NCBI GenBank assembly: GCA_965218865.1
Contig: CBDCME010000001.1
Coordinates: 1-59,938 of the forward strand
Length of the DNA stretch: 59,938 nucleotides
Direction: 5' to 3'
Source of the DNA: CBDCME01 sp965218865
GTDB lineage: Bacteria > Pseudomonadota > Alphaproteobacteria > JAAXGF01
Positions 50,887 to 59,569 of this stretch are shown here, in pieces. Under the pieces are notes generated by a model, which was not told where the DNA came from, ran no database searches, and worked only from the letters and a program-made list of their open reading frames with translations. Made by a program: the position numbers and the translations under genes. The first letter of the stretch is position 1, and each line of letters opens with the position of its first letter.

Positions 50887-52056
50887 ATACCAACCGCCCC
50901 AGAGTTTGACTCGCGCAAAGGTTTACACGCTAGGTTTTGTGTGATTCAAGGTTGTTGGCAACAAGGGAGTGTGTTCAATGCCAACGATTCCTTTGCGAAA
51001 CGACTTTGATGCTGAAAGAGTCCGTGTTCTTGCGGCACGGAGCGATGATGGGAACCAGGCGCGACGGCTTTTGTCGATGGCGGCCATCTACGATGGGATG
51101 GATCGAGCGTGCGCGGCGGGTATTGGCGGCATGGATCGGCAGACGTTGCGGGACTGGGTTCACCGGTTCAACGCGGGAGGTCCGGCCGGTCTGATCGACC
51201 GCAAGCCGAACGGGGCGTTGCGTCGGTTGACGCCGTCGCAAATGGCGGCGCTTTCGCGGGCTATCGAGGCCGGTCCCGATCCCGAACGGGATGGGGTCGT
51301 GCGCTGGCGCTGCATCGATCTCAAGCAACTGATCCGAACGCGCTTCGGCGTGGACTATCACGAGCGGAGCGTCGGCAAGCTGCTGGCCGCGCTCGGGTTC
51401 TCGCATATTTCCGCGCGCCCGCGCCACGTCGGCCAGGATGCGCGGGCACAGGAGGAATTTAAAAAAAAGTTTTCCCGAACACTTGGCAAAAATCGTAGCG
51501 GCACAGCCACCGGACACGCCCATCGAGGTTTGGTTTCAAGATGAAATGCGCGTCGGCCAGAAGAACAGCCTGGTGCGCCAGTGGGCCCCAAAGGGATCGC
51601 GCCCGCGCCAGGTCAAGGACCTACGGACCTCTTCGGCGTATCTCTTCGGCGCCATCTGCCCCGAGCGCGGTGAGGGCGCGGCGCTGGTCATGCCGCGCGC
51701 CAATACTGAAGCCATGGACCTGCATCTCGAGGAAATCAGCCGGGCCGTTGCCCCAAACGCCCATGCCGTCGTGCTGCTCGACCAAGCCGCATGGCACACC
51801 ACTGCCAAACTCGGCATCCCGGAGAACATCTCCCTCGTGCCTTTGCCACCCAAGTCCCCGGAGCTCAATCCCGCCGAAAATGTCGGGCAATACCTCCGCC
51901 AGAACTGGCTCTCCAATCGTGTCTTCGACTCCTATGAAGCCATCGTCGAGGCCTCTTGCCAAGCCTGGAACAACCTGACCGACCAACCTTGGAAGATCAT
52001 GTCCATCGGCCTCAGAGCGTGGGATCGCACAAGTCAATGTTAAGGGCGGTTGGTAT
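50887..52056 (+). mobile_element. IS630-family insertion sequence, type A, copy 3
   Basis: The ends are ATACCAACCGCCC and GGGCGGTTGGTAT, with TA at 50885-50886 and 52057-52058. It interrupts or abuts the 5' part of the RTX gene. Confidence 0.92.
50978..52043 (+). CDS. IS630-family transposase, two overlapping frames (copy 3)
   Basis: It has the same two-frame arrangement and plus-one junction at the eight-A run as copy 2. The catalytic Glu motif reads PAENVGQYL, with Trp changed to Gly beside it, and one Glu to Lys change occurs just after the junction (LGKNRSG). Confidence 0.83.
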
Positions 52057-52990
52057 TACTTTTCGGAGGGCCTGGCGACGACCGCCTGGATGGGGGTGAC
52101 GGCAACGATTTTGTTTTCGGCGAGGCCGGAAACGATACCATCCTCGGCGGTTCGGGTCTCGGCGACGACGACCTGGATGGAGGCCTCGACATCGATACCG
52201 TGACCTACGCCAGCACGACGTTGGGGGTCGACGTCGATTTGTTGGAGCTCAAAGAGGCGGATGGCCCCGAGATCGGCACCGACGACGTCATTAACTTCGA
52301 AGTTGTTATTGGCGGCTCCGGCAACGACACCATAATTGGCGACAATAACGCCAATACAATCGTTGGTGGTCTTGGAAATGATGATCTCCAGGGTAATGGC
52401 GACAACGACAGCATCGAGGGTGGTGGCGGCAACGACACCTTGGAAGGGGATGCGGGCAACGATACGCTCTTGGGCGGTTCCGGCGTAGACTTTTTGTTCG
52501 GAGGCGCAGGACAGGACACGCTTAAAGGTGGGTCGGGTCTCGATTTCTACGTTTACGACCTGCTAATCGACTTGCCGGCGGTTGCTGTCGACGACACCAA
52601 CGTGAATGAGGGGGTATTCGGTGACTTCATAAATGATGCCGACGGAATCGGCGTGTTCGATCAGGGTCAATTCGGAATTTTGCCCCTTGGTCCTCTCGTT
52701 GATGGGTTGAATTTCGACAGTATCGGGGTTCCGTTCGACGGAACGAACGCCAACTCGGAGGCATTCCTTGAAGAGCAACCATCATTCATTTTCCTGATTA
52801 CGCACTTTGCTCCGCGAGTTTGAGGAGGTTGTAGGGCATGGGCGGGGTGCGTAGGGCGGCCCAGGCGAGGCGGGGGATCATCTCGTCCAGGCGGTAGCGG
52901 CGATTGAAGCGGTATTCGAACTGGGCCAGGTATCGCGGTGCGTGCTTGGGACGGATGGGGTCCCGCGGAGGCTGTTCTTGACGTTATCGA

Positions 52991-54541
52991 GTCGCCCGTG
53001 AAGAACGTGTAAGCGGCTGATGTTGGTAGTTCTTTCGGTTTGGCGAAGTAATCGGATTTGCAAGAAAACGGGTTTTGGGCCTGAAAAGCTTGTGATTTGA
53101 AATAATTGATTTTGGGGATTCCCTTCCGTTGCGGAACGTGATTCTCTGCTCCCGTCGATTGGGATTGGAGAACTGTGATGAAGCCATCGCGCAAGGTGTC
53201 ATCGGGAATAGAGGACCTGTTCCGCTCGCGGTTCGAAAACATCATCAACCTGCGCCACGAGTTGGTGGTGTTGGGGGGCCGGATCGCGTGGACTTTCTTC
53301 GACGAGACCTATGAAGCCTTGTATTCGGAGGAGGGTCCGCGGTTGATGGTTGGGCTGCACATCCTCAAGCATATGTTCGATCTCTCGGATGAGGAGGTCT
53401 GCGAGCGCTGGGTCTACGACCCATACTTCCAGTGCTTCTGCGGCGAAGAGTACTTTCAGCATGAGCTGCCCATGGAGCGCTCGTCGATGACCCGGTGGCG
53501 GGACCGGATCGGGCCGGAAGGTTTGGAGAAGGTATTCCAGGAGAGCCTGGCCGTGGCCCACCGGGTGGGGGCGCTGCGGGAGAAGGACCTCGAGCGGGTG
53601 ACGGTGGACACCACCGTACAAGAGAAGGCGATTGCCTTTCCGACCGCCGCCAAACTGATGCAACGAGCCCGCGAGCGGCTGGTGCGACTGGCACGGGAGC
53701 ACGGCATTGCCCTGCGTCAGTCCTATACCCGCCTGGGCAAGAGGGCGTTGATCATGCAAGGCCGCTACCGCCATGCCAAACAGCACAAGCGGGCCAACAA
53801 GGCCCTGCGCAAGCTCAAGACCTATCTCGGGCGCACCGTCCGCGACATCCGCCGCAAGACGGCCCAGGAGGAGAGCCTACGGGATACCTTCCGCCGCCCC
53901 TTGTGGCTGGCCGAGCGGGTGTCGACCCAGAAGCGGCGCGACCCCTTGCCCAAGGTCTATTCGCTCCACGCGCCCGAGGTCGAATGCATCGGCAAAGGGA
54001 AGGCGCACAAGCCGTACGAGTTCGGCTGCAAGGTCTCCGTGGCGGCGACCAATTCCCGCCCCCCCGGCGGCCAGTTCGTCGCCCACGTCAAGGCCTTCCA
54101 CGGCAATCCCTATGATGGCCACACCTTGAGGCAGGTGATCGAAGAGATGGAACGCTGGACGGGGATATCGGCCGAGCGCATCTATGTCGACAAGGGATAC
54201 CAGGGCCACGATTACCCCAACAAACACCGCGTCTTTAGATCAGGCCAGAAACGCAGCATCACGCCGACGATCAAGAAGGAGCTCAGGCGGCGCTCCGCCG
54301 TCGAGGCCGTGATCGGACATCTCAAGAGCGATGGCAGGCTGGGGCGCAACTTCCTCAAAGGCCGCGACGGCGACAAGATCAACGCCATCCTCGCCGGCGC
54401 CGGCTACAACTACCGCCTTGTCCTCAAATGGCTTAGGCGTTTGTTTGTCCAAATCCTGGCCGCGCTCCTCAGCGACATCTCGCACCCCACCGCAAACCCA
54501 ATCGCCGCTTCAGCTTGAAATCAGGGTTCTTCACGGACGAC
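52991..54541 (+). mobile_element. IS5-like insertion sequence, copy 3
   Basis: The element is 1551 bp, 15 bp shorter than copies 1 and 2, with ends GTCGCCCGTGAAGAAC and, reversed on the right, GTCGTCCGTGAAGAAC. It lies inside the IS1595 transposase gene, so it arrived after that element. Confidence 0.9.
53175..54518 (+). CDS. IS5-like transposase with a five-residue deletion (copy 3)
   Basis: The 447-residue product equals copies 1 and 2 except for loss of five residues (RPGVP after SEEG), and substitutions such as AAKL for DAKL and KRSI for KRGI. The DDE blocks are unchanged, so activity is possible. Confidence 0.9.
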   Translation: MMKPSRKVSSGIEDLFRSRFENIINLRHELVVLGGRIAWTFFDETYEALYSEEGPRLMVGLHILKHMFDLSDEEVCERWVYDPYFQCFCGEEYFQHELPMERSSMTRWRDRIGPEGLEKVFQESLAVAHRVGALREKDLERVTVDTTVQEKAIAFPTAAKLMQRARERLVRLAREHGIALRQSYTRLGKRALIMQGRYRHAKQHKRANKALRKLKTYLGRTVRDIRRKTAQEESLRDTFRRPLWLAERVSTQKRRDPLPKVYSLHAPEVECIGKGKAHKPYEFGCKVSVAATNSRPPGGQFVAHVKAFHGNPYDGHTLRQVIEEMERWTGISAERIYVDKGYQGHDYPNKHRVFRSGQKRSITPTIKKELRRRSAVEAVIGHLKSDGRLGRNFLKGRDGDKINAILAGAGYNYRLVLKWLRRLFVQILAALLSDISHPTANPIAASA

Positions 54542-55685
54542 TGCCGAGGGTCGTATTGACCCATTTGAAGGCGGCCCATTTGGCGGCCTGGGGTCCGCTG
54601 CCGGTAACGGCGGGATAATGGCTGCAGCCAGCCGCGGTGACGGCGGTGAAGCAGCTCAGGCCGTCGCTGACGACGGTGCTTCCCGGGGTCAAGACGCGGC
54701 GCGACATTTTCTCGATCTCTGCCTTGCGGAAGCCCTTCACCCGGGTGAGCTTGAGCCGGTGCGGCCGACCCTCGGCGGTGGTTTCCACGGCGGCCACGAA
54801 AGGCGTTTTGCCGGGTGCGCCACGGCCCCGCTTACCGCCGCGCCGGGCGCCCCCCAGATAGGCGTCGTCGATCTCGATCCGCTTGCCCTCGCCGCCCAGC
54901 GGCTTGTTTTCCTCGCGTTCAAGCATCACCTGCATCAGTTTGTGATGCATCTTCCACGCCGTATTGTAGCTGACCCCGAGCCGGCGCCCCAATTCGAGGC
55001 TGGAAATCCCTTTCTTCGACTGGCTGATCAGGTAGAGGGCCTCGAACCATACGATCAGCGCCAGGTGGGTCGCATGAAAGATCGTCCCCGCCGTCAACGA
55101 CACCTGGTAATGGCAGCCGCTGCACTGATACAGCCGCCGACTCTTGTGCTCGCTGTAGCGATCACCGGCACAGCGGGGACAAACAAAACCCTTCGGCCAG
55201 CGCCAGCCGAATACCACCGCCCGACATTTCTCCTCGCTAAGTTCACGAAACCGCCCCAAACTCAACCCCAACTGAACCGCATTCCTCGACATCGCAAACC
55301 TCCTGAAAAACCACCGGATGTTCACTTTTTGTACCATACCAAATCCGCGGAGGAAAATGCGTAATCAGGATCATTTTTGACAGCACCAACACGCTTTACT
55401 TCGACCTGAATGGCGGTTTTGAAACGGACAGTGGCTACCAGGTGGTCGGATTCAGTGTATTCGACATCGAAGCGGACGAGATTGAAATCGCCAGTTTCGA
55501 TTAATTCACCAGGAGTTGAGCCATTCCTTGCGACCACCGTCCCGGGTATCGGTCGATACCGCCCCCATGAAAACAGTGAGCCAGCGAAATACCCTCCTCG
55601 GTGGCGATCACGTCGGCGCCATCGCGGTGCCCGCTATTCTAGAATTTGCAACGATCGTCATGCCGCCAGGACTTTCGGCCGAGGG

Positions 55686-56090
55686 CTAGTCCGGAAACAT
55701 CTGACGAAGGGCGGGGTGGACGGTTTCGACCTGAGCGAGGGAGACCGCCGCTCCGGACGGCGAATGAACGGCGTACGCGGCGCGCTCGCTGGGCGCCATC
55801 GGTCCGGCGACGATTTCGAGATCGGCGAGGCGCATGCCCTGTCCGACCAAGTAGACGAGATAGCTGTGAAGAATATTTTCCGGGGTCGCGAGCTCCGGCT
55901 CGGCGAGTCCGGCGTCGCGCGCGGCCATCATGATCAGCGCTTCGAGATCCTCGCGCTCGCGCGGGCCTCCTTCATGGTCGCGCCAGACCGGATCATCCGG
56001 CCCGGCCGCCGCCGCGATCCGACCTTCGAATCCGGCGCGCAGCGCATCCGGAAGCACGGCCGATCGGCGGCGTCGCGACGGTACCGTCAC
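55686..56090 (-). CDS. Degenerate tyrosine-recombinase C-terminal domain, coupled to the Wzz-like gene
   Basis: The 134-residue product resembles the second half of a tyrosine recombinase: REREDLEALIMMAARDAGL, ATPENILHSYLVYLVGQGMR, LADLEIVAGPMAPSERAAY. Catalytic positions are mostly lost: H-x-x-R-H reads E71..L74-H75, GH reads GP (96-97), while Tyr106 remains. Its ATG overlaps the stop of the Wzz-like gene (ATGA), so it is translated with it. It therefore completes the recombinase-like fold whose first part is the C-terminus of that protein. A DNA-strand-cutting role is improbable. Confidence 0.55.
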   Translation of the reverse strand: MTVPSRRRRSAVLPDALRAGFEGRIAAAAGPDDPVWRDHEGGPREREDLEALIMMAARDAGLAEPELATPENILHSYLVYLVGQGMRLADLEIVAGPMAPSERAAYAVHSPSGAAVSLAQVETVHPALRQMFPD

Positions 56091-57739
56091 GACGCCGCCG
56101 CGAAATCACCGCCTCTTAATGCCACAATCTCATCAAGGCCGAACCCGCTGAGCAAAAGCCCAATGATCAGACGGGTTTCGGCGTCCCCCGCGGCAACGAG
56201 CGCGGCGATCTCGGGTTCGTCCAGGGCCCTGAGCGTGGGCTGATACGACAGAATGCCAGTAGGCGAATCGGGTGCGATTTCCGCCACCGTCACCGGACTG
56301 CCATCGAGCGTTGGCGGAGGCGCTGTCCGCGCCAGGACGCCGCGCAGGATTTCCGCCCCGAGATCGCTGTCCGACGAACGCGGGGAGCGTGTGAACATGT
56401 CGAAAAGCATGACCGCGAAGATACCAATCACCAGGGATCCGCCCGCCGCGATCCAGGCGTCACGCACGTAATTGGGCCATATCGGCTCGATCGGCAAGAC
56501 CGCGCTTGCCATGACCTCGACTTTTGTTATGCCAACCTCCGCATTGACCTCCCGTTTCAGAATCCTGTCGCGCACTTGCCTGTGTGCCGCTTCCATTTCG
56601 GCCAACTCGGCGACGAGCGCCTCGTGTTCGGCGAAACGGGCGGAAAATTCCGCGACGTTCCGCTTTGACCCCTTCAACTCGTCTCTCATCGCCGCGACAG
56701 ACTGGCGGGCGCTCGCGAGACGCTGTTCCGCGGCGGTGAGCACGAAGGCGGACGCCTCTTGACGCAAAGTGGCGATCCGCTCTTCCACCAGCGTACGCTG
56801 GCGAAGGACGGTCTGAATCTCCGGGGCGAGCTCGATGTAGCGGCTCGTATAACGCTGTTCGAAATCCTCGATTTGTTCCTGCAAATCTAGCAGCCGTTGT
56901 TCGAGGTTGGCCATGGTTCTCTGGTCGCGCAGATCGACGATCGGCTTGCCGCTCCGTAAGGCGGCGGAAACCGCGTCCAAATTACTTTGGGCGTTGAGTT
57001 CCTCTTCCCGCGCGGCGTTGAGCGACGTCGTCAGTCCCTTGAGCCGGGCGAGCAGACGGTTTTCGTCACGCTCCATCGAGACGATGTCGTTGCGACTCCG
57101 GAAGGCTTCGATCTCGGCCCGTTTGTTCGCGACTCGCCCTTGCAAATCCTCCTCCTGGCGGCTCAACCGAGCGTGCTCATCGCTGGCGGAAGTTTTCTCG
57201 CTCCGCGCCTGGGTCTCGCGGTAGAGGCCGAGCCAGCGGTTGACGATAACGGGTAATATCTCGGGGTTGGGACCCGCCGCCCGGAGAGTGACGATGTTCG
57301 TCGTATCGAATTGCTGGATACCGATGATTCCGCACAACTCGGCGAGGTTCTCGGGCAGACCGTTGCCGTCTTCTTGGCGTAACGATTCGAGGAGACGGGT
57401 CAGCAACGGCGTCGCGAGAAGCCTGTATTGCTCGACGCCAATGATTTCGGAATCCCCGCCGCCCTCACCAGAATCGGGTTTCGCGGCCGTCTCGGCCTCC
57501 GGCGGCGTGATCAGAACACTACCCGTGCTCTCGTACACCGGCGGTCTGCCGAACACGTAAGCGAGGCCCGCCGCGGCGACGACAACGATCACGGTAACGA
57601 AGATTAGGAATCGAAGAAGATTTATACGGCCCGGATTGGCCGCATTGCCGAAGCCGGAGTTTCCCCTATAAACCTCTGAGCGGCCAAATCTCATTTCGCA
57701 AAATCTAATTTCGCCAAATTTAAATTCGTATGTCTTCAT
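56087..57739 (-). CDS. Wzz/GumC-type polysaccharide co-polymerase with a C-terminal recombinase-like segment
   Basis: The 550-residue product has the Wzz layout: first membrane helix (about 41-64, FLIFVTVIVVVAAAGLAYVF), a periplasmic part with Wzz domain (PPVYESTGSVLI), long coiled coils (residues 180-400), the GNVR-like region (FAEHEALVAELAEMEAAHRQ) and a second helix (WIAAGGSLVIGIFAVMLFDM). Such proteins set polysaccharide chain length at the inner membrane. No tyrosine-kinase domain follows. Instead residues 506-550 (LDEPEIAALVAAGDAETRLI, GLLLSGFGLDEIVALRGGDF) resemble the start of a tyrosine-recombinase catalytic core, with the catalytic Arg replaced (SGFGLDE for SGLRxxE). Confidence 0.75.
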   Translation of the reverse strand: MKTYEFKFGEIRFCEMRFGRSEVYRGNSGFGNAANPGRINLLRFLIFVTVIVVVAAAGLAYVFGRPPVYESTGSVLITPPEAETAAKPDSGEGGGDSEIIGVEQYRLLATPLLTRLLESLRQEDGNGLPENLAELCGIIGIQQFDTTNIVTLRAAGPNPEILPVIVNRWLGLYRETQARSEKTSASDEHARLSRQEEDLQGRVANKRAEIEAFRSRNDIVSMERDENRLLARLKGLTTSLNAAREEELNAQSNLDAVSAALRSGKPIVDLRDQRTMANLEQRLLDLQEQIEDFEQRYTSRYIELAPEIQTVLRQRTLVEERIATLRQEASAFVLTAAEQRLASARQSVAAMRDELKGSKRNVAEFSARFAEHEALVAELAEMEAAHRQVRDRILKREVNAEVGITKVEVMASAVLPIEPIWPNYVRDAWIAAGGSLVIGIFAVMLFDMFTRSPRSSDSDLGAEILRGVLARTAPPPTLDGSPVTVAEIAPDSPTGILSYQPTLRALDEPEIAALVAAGDAETRLIIGLLLSGFGLDEIVALRGGDFAAAS

Positions 57740-57970
57740 TCACGACGGCACCGGCCCGTATCACCGGGTTCGGGGCAACGGACAATCTTAGTTCTGTTCC
57801 CTAATACGGGCAACAACGAGCGGGGCGGCGGTCAGGCCCGTTCCATACCGAGTGTTCCGAATCCCGGACCGGTTCGGGGCGTTGCCCAAGCATATTTGGG
57901 AATCGGGGCGGGGTTGACAGTGAGAGGGACCAACGCGCACCATGCGGTAGGACCGAGAGAGAAAACGAAA

Positions 57971-58624
57971 ATGTCTCGCCTCGATAAGGAATTCCCGACT
58001 CTCGAAAAACTCGTGGCAAAGTGCCCCCACCGTTACGCCACGGTGTTGATCGACCCCCCCTGGCGGTTTATCAACCGCACCGGCAAGGTGGCGCCCGAAC
58101 ATCGCCGCTTGAACCGCTATCGGACCATGAGCACCGACGAACTCGGGCGGCTTCTGGTGCCCGGTCTCGCCGCCGAGCGCAGCCATCTCTATCTCTGGTG
58201 CCCCAACGCCCTCCTGCCCGACGGTCTCGCGCTCCTAGCCGCCTGGGGCTTCACCTACAAGACCAATATCGTCTGGTACAAGGTCCGAAAGGACGGAGGT
58301 CCCGACGGCCGCGGGGTCGGGTTCTATTTCCGTAACGTCACCGAGCTCGTGCTCTTCGGCATCAAGGGCGGCATGCGCACCCTGGCGCCCGGCCGCCGCC
58401 AGACCAACATCATCGTCCAGCGCAAACGCGAGCATTCGAAGAAACCGGACGAACTCTACGACGTCATCCAGGCGTGCAGCCCGGGGCCGTATTTGGAGTT
58501 GTTCGCCCGCGAGCGGGCCCGCGATTGGGACTCCTGGGGCGACGAGGTCGACACCTACGAGGAGAGCCGCCCCCGGCGCCGTGGGTACGAATGGGGCGAG
58601 CGGGTTTGCGAACCGGCGAAATAG
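57971..58624 (+). CDS. MT-A70-family DNA N6-adenine methyltransferase
   Basis: The 217-residue product, started at MSRLDKEFPTL, has the catalytic DPPW motif at residues 28-31 and the SAM-binding region near the end (ELFARERARDWDSWGDE). NLYLW-like SHLYLWCPNALL and TNIVWYKVRKD are family blocks. Followed by a BglII-type endonuclease gene on the same strand, it is most likely the modification enzyme of a type II system protecting a GATC-containing site; the exact site cannot be read from sequence. Confidence 0.88.
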   Translation: MSRLDKEFPTLEKLVAKCPHRYATVLIDPPWRFINRTGKVAPEHRRLNRYRTMSTDELGRLLVPGLAAERSHLYLWCPNALLPDGLALLAAWGFTYKTNIVWYKVRKDGGPDGRGVGFYFRNVTELVLFGIKGGMRTLAPGRRQTNIIVQRKREHSKKPDELYDVIQACSPGPYLELFARERARDWDSWGDEVDTYEESRPRRRGYEWGERVCEPAK

Positions 58625-58636
58625 AGTTTCACGGTT

Positions 58637-58707
58637 TGTTTGAAAACTCGCGGGAGCGGGTTGGAACAGACGTACAAGAATGCGCGGATGCGCAAATTCG
58701 AACAGAC
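58637..58707. repeat. Short copy of repeat family R (R4) between methyltransferase and endonuclease genes
   Basis: It is bounded by TGTTTGAAAA and TTCGAACAGAC, with GGAACAGACGTACAAGAATG and GCGCGGATGCGC inside. It lacks the 18-bp GC stem of R1 and R2. Its orientation relative to the downstream gene is the same as R1 and R2. Confidence 0.7.
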
Positions 58708-58729
58708 ACCTAGCCTTCCGTTCACGGCC

Positions 58730-59524
58730 ATGCCCAAGGCAACGAACCCGTTTCCGCGATTGTCGGAGAACGGCTTCGATGTCGCCTTCACCTTTCACGC
58801 CGACGCCATCCTGGCGCTTCATTTTCAAGGCGTGATCGAGGAGATCGGGGAGGCCGTCGGGGGCGTCGAGATTCCGATCGTCGAGATCATCGCCGGCGGC
58901 GGCGGCGAGGCCAAGGTAACCCAGCGATTGCGGCGGCGGCTTCAGTCGCGGGGCTGGCGGAAGCGCAATTTCGCCGTCGAGAAGCGGATCAACGCCCGGG
59001 TCACCTATGCCTCCTCCCACGAGGTCGACCACGTCAAGAACTTCGCCGCCGGAATGGTCGCGCTCGAGATCGAGTGGAACAACAAGGATCCCTTCTTCGA
59101 CCGGGACCTGGAAAATTTCCACCGCTTGCACGCCGACGGCGCGATCAGCTTCGGGGTCATCGTGACCCGAGGGCAAAGCCTGCAGGACGAAATCGAAAAT
59201 CCGATCAAACAATATGCGTCCGTACAAGCGATCAATGAGAAGGCCGATCTGGAGCGACTCGGAATCACCCGGACCGAGCGTCAGCTGGGCGCCATCGCGC
59301 GGGCGATGCGACGCCGCGGCGTTTCCTTCGCCGACGCCTGGGCCGCAACCTTCAAGGCCGACAAGTTCGGCGCCGCGACGACCCACTGGGCCAAATTGAA
59401 GGACCGTCTCGACCGTGGTGTCGGCAGCCCCTGTCCTCTGGTCGCCATCGGTATTCCGATCGACCGCGTGCGGATGGGAACCCCTGGCGGCAACCATCCC
59501 CACGGCGGGGCGGGGACGCTATAG
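58730..59524 (+). CDS. BglII/BstYI-type type II restriction endonuclease
   Basis: The 264-residue product (start MPKATNPFPRLSENGF; upstream residues in the longer reading come from repeat R4) matches the BglII family: HEVDHVKNF with catalytic Asp100, ALEIEWNNKDPFFDRDLENF with Glu113 and Glu115, then GAISFGVIVTRG. In BglII the second acidic position is Gln, so this enzyme uses the E-x-E form. It cleaves RGATCY- or AGATCT-like sites by analogy. It lies 105 bases behind the MT-A70 methyltransferase, a typical pairing. Confidence 0.88.
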   Translation: MPKATNPFPRLSENGFDVAFTFHADAILALHFQGVIEEIGEAVGGVEIPIVEIIAGGGGEAKVTQRLRRRLQSRGWRKRNFAVEKRINARVTYASSHEVDHVKNFAAGMVALEIEWNNKDPFFDRDLENFHRLHADGAISFGVIVTRGQSLQDEIENPIKQYASVQAINEKADLERLGITRTERQLGAIARAMRRRGVSFADAWAATFKADKFGAATTHWAKLKDRLDRGVGSPCPLVAIGIPIDRVRMGTPGGNHPHGGAGTL

Positions 59525-59569
59525 TGGGAATGCAAACCTTTTTTCCAAGCGGGCGGAGGTGACGGCACC

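Larger units (their letters stand above)
52798..55292 (-). pseudogene. IS1595-family transposase, split and frameshifted
   Basis: The N-terminal 250 residues (54542-55292) have a zinc ribbon (CPRCAG...YQCSGC) and the ISXO2-like domain (FHATHLALIVWFEALYLISQ, IEIDDAYLGGARRGGKRGRG, STVVSDGLSCF). At WVNTTLG the IS5-like copy intervenes; the end (PKHAPRYLAQFEYRFNRRY to NLLKLAE) lies at 52798-52960 after a one-base shift near GGGACCCC. It cannot make active enzyme. Confidence 0.85.
52793..55369 (-). mobile_element. IS1595-family insertion sequence, itself interrupted by IS5-like copy 3
   Basis: The terminal repeats are CCTGATTACGCACTTTGCTC (left) and, reversed on the right, CCTGATTACGCATTTTCCTC. 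Flanking sequences TTCATTTT and ATCATTTT are a near-perfect 8-bp duplication. Removal restores the RTX reading frame. An IS5-like copy (52991-54541) lies within its transposase gene. Confidence 0.88.
52057..55505 (+). pseudogene. RTX-type calcium-binding protein, split by nested insertion sequences
   Basis: Residues after the IS630 end read LFGGPGDDRLDGGDGNDFVF and several GGxGxDxxx nonapeptides (GGGGNDTLEGDAGNDTL), forming a calcium-dependent parallel beta-roll of a secreted protein. The reading stops at the IS1595 left end (52793) and resumes in frame after 55369 as FDSTNTLYFDLNGG and EADEIEIASFD. Upstream of the IS630, codons from GTG 50758 (ITAETALRL) are in frame with LFGG once the IS is removed, so the gene may begin there, though that part is not RTX-like. 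Confidence 0.75.
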
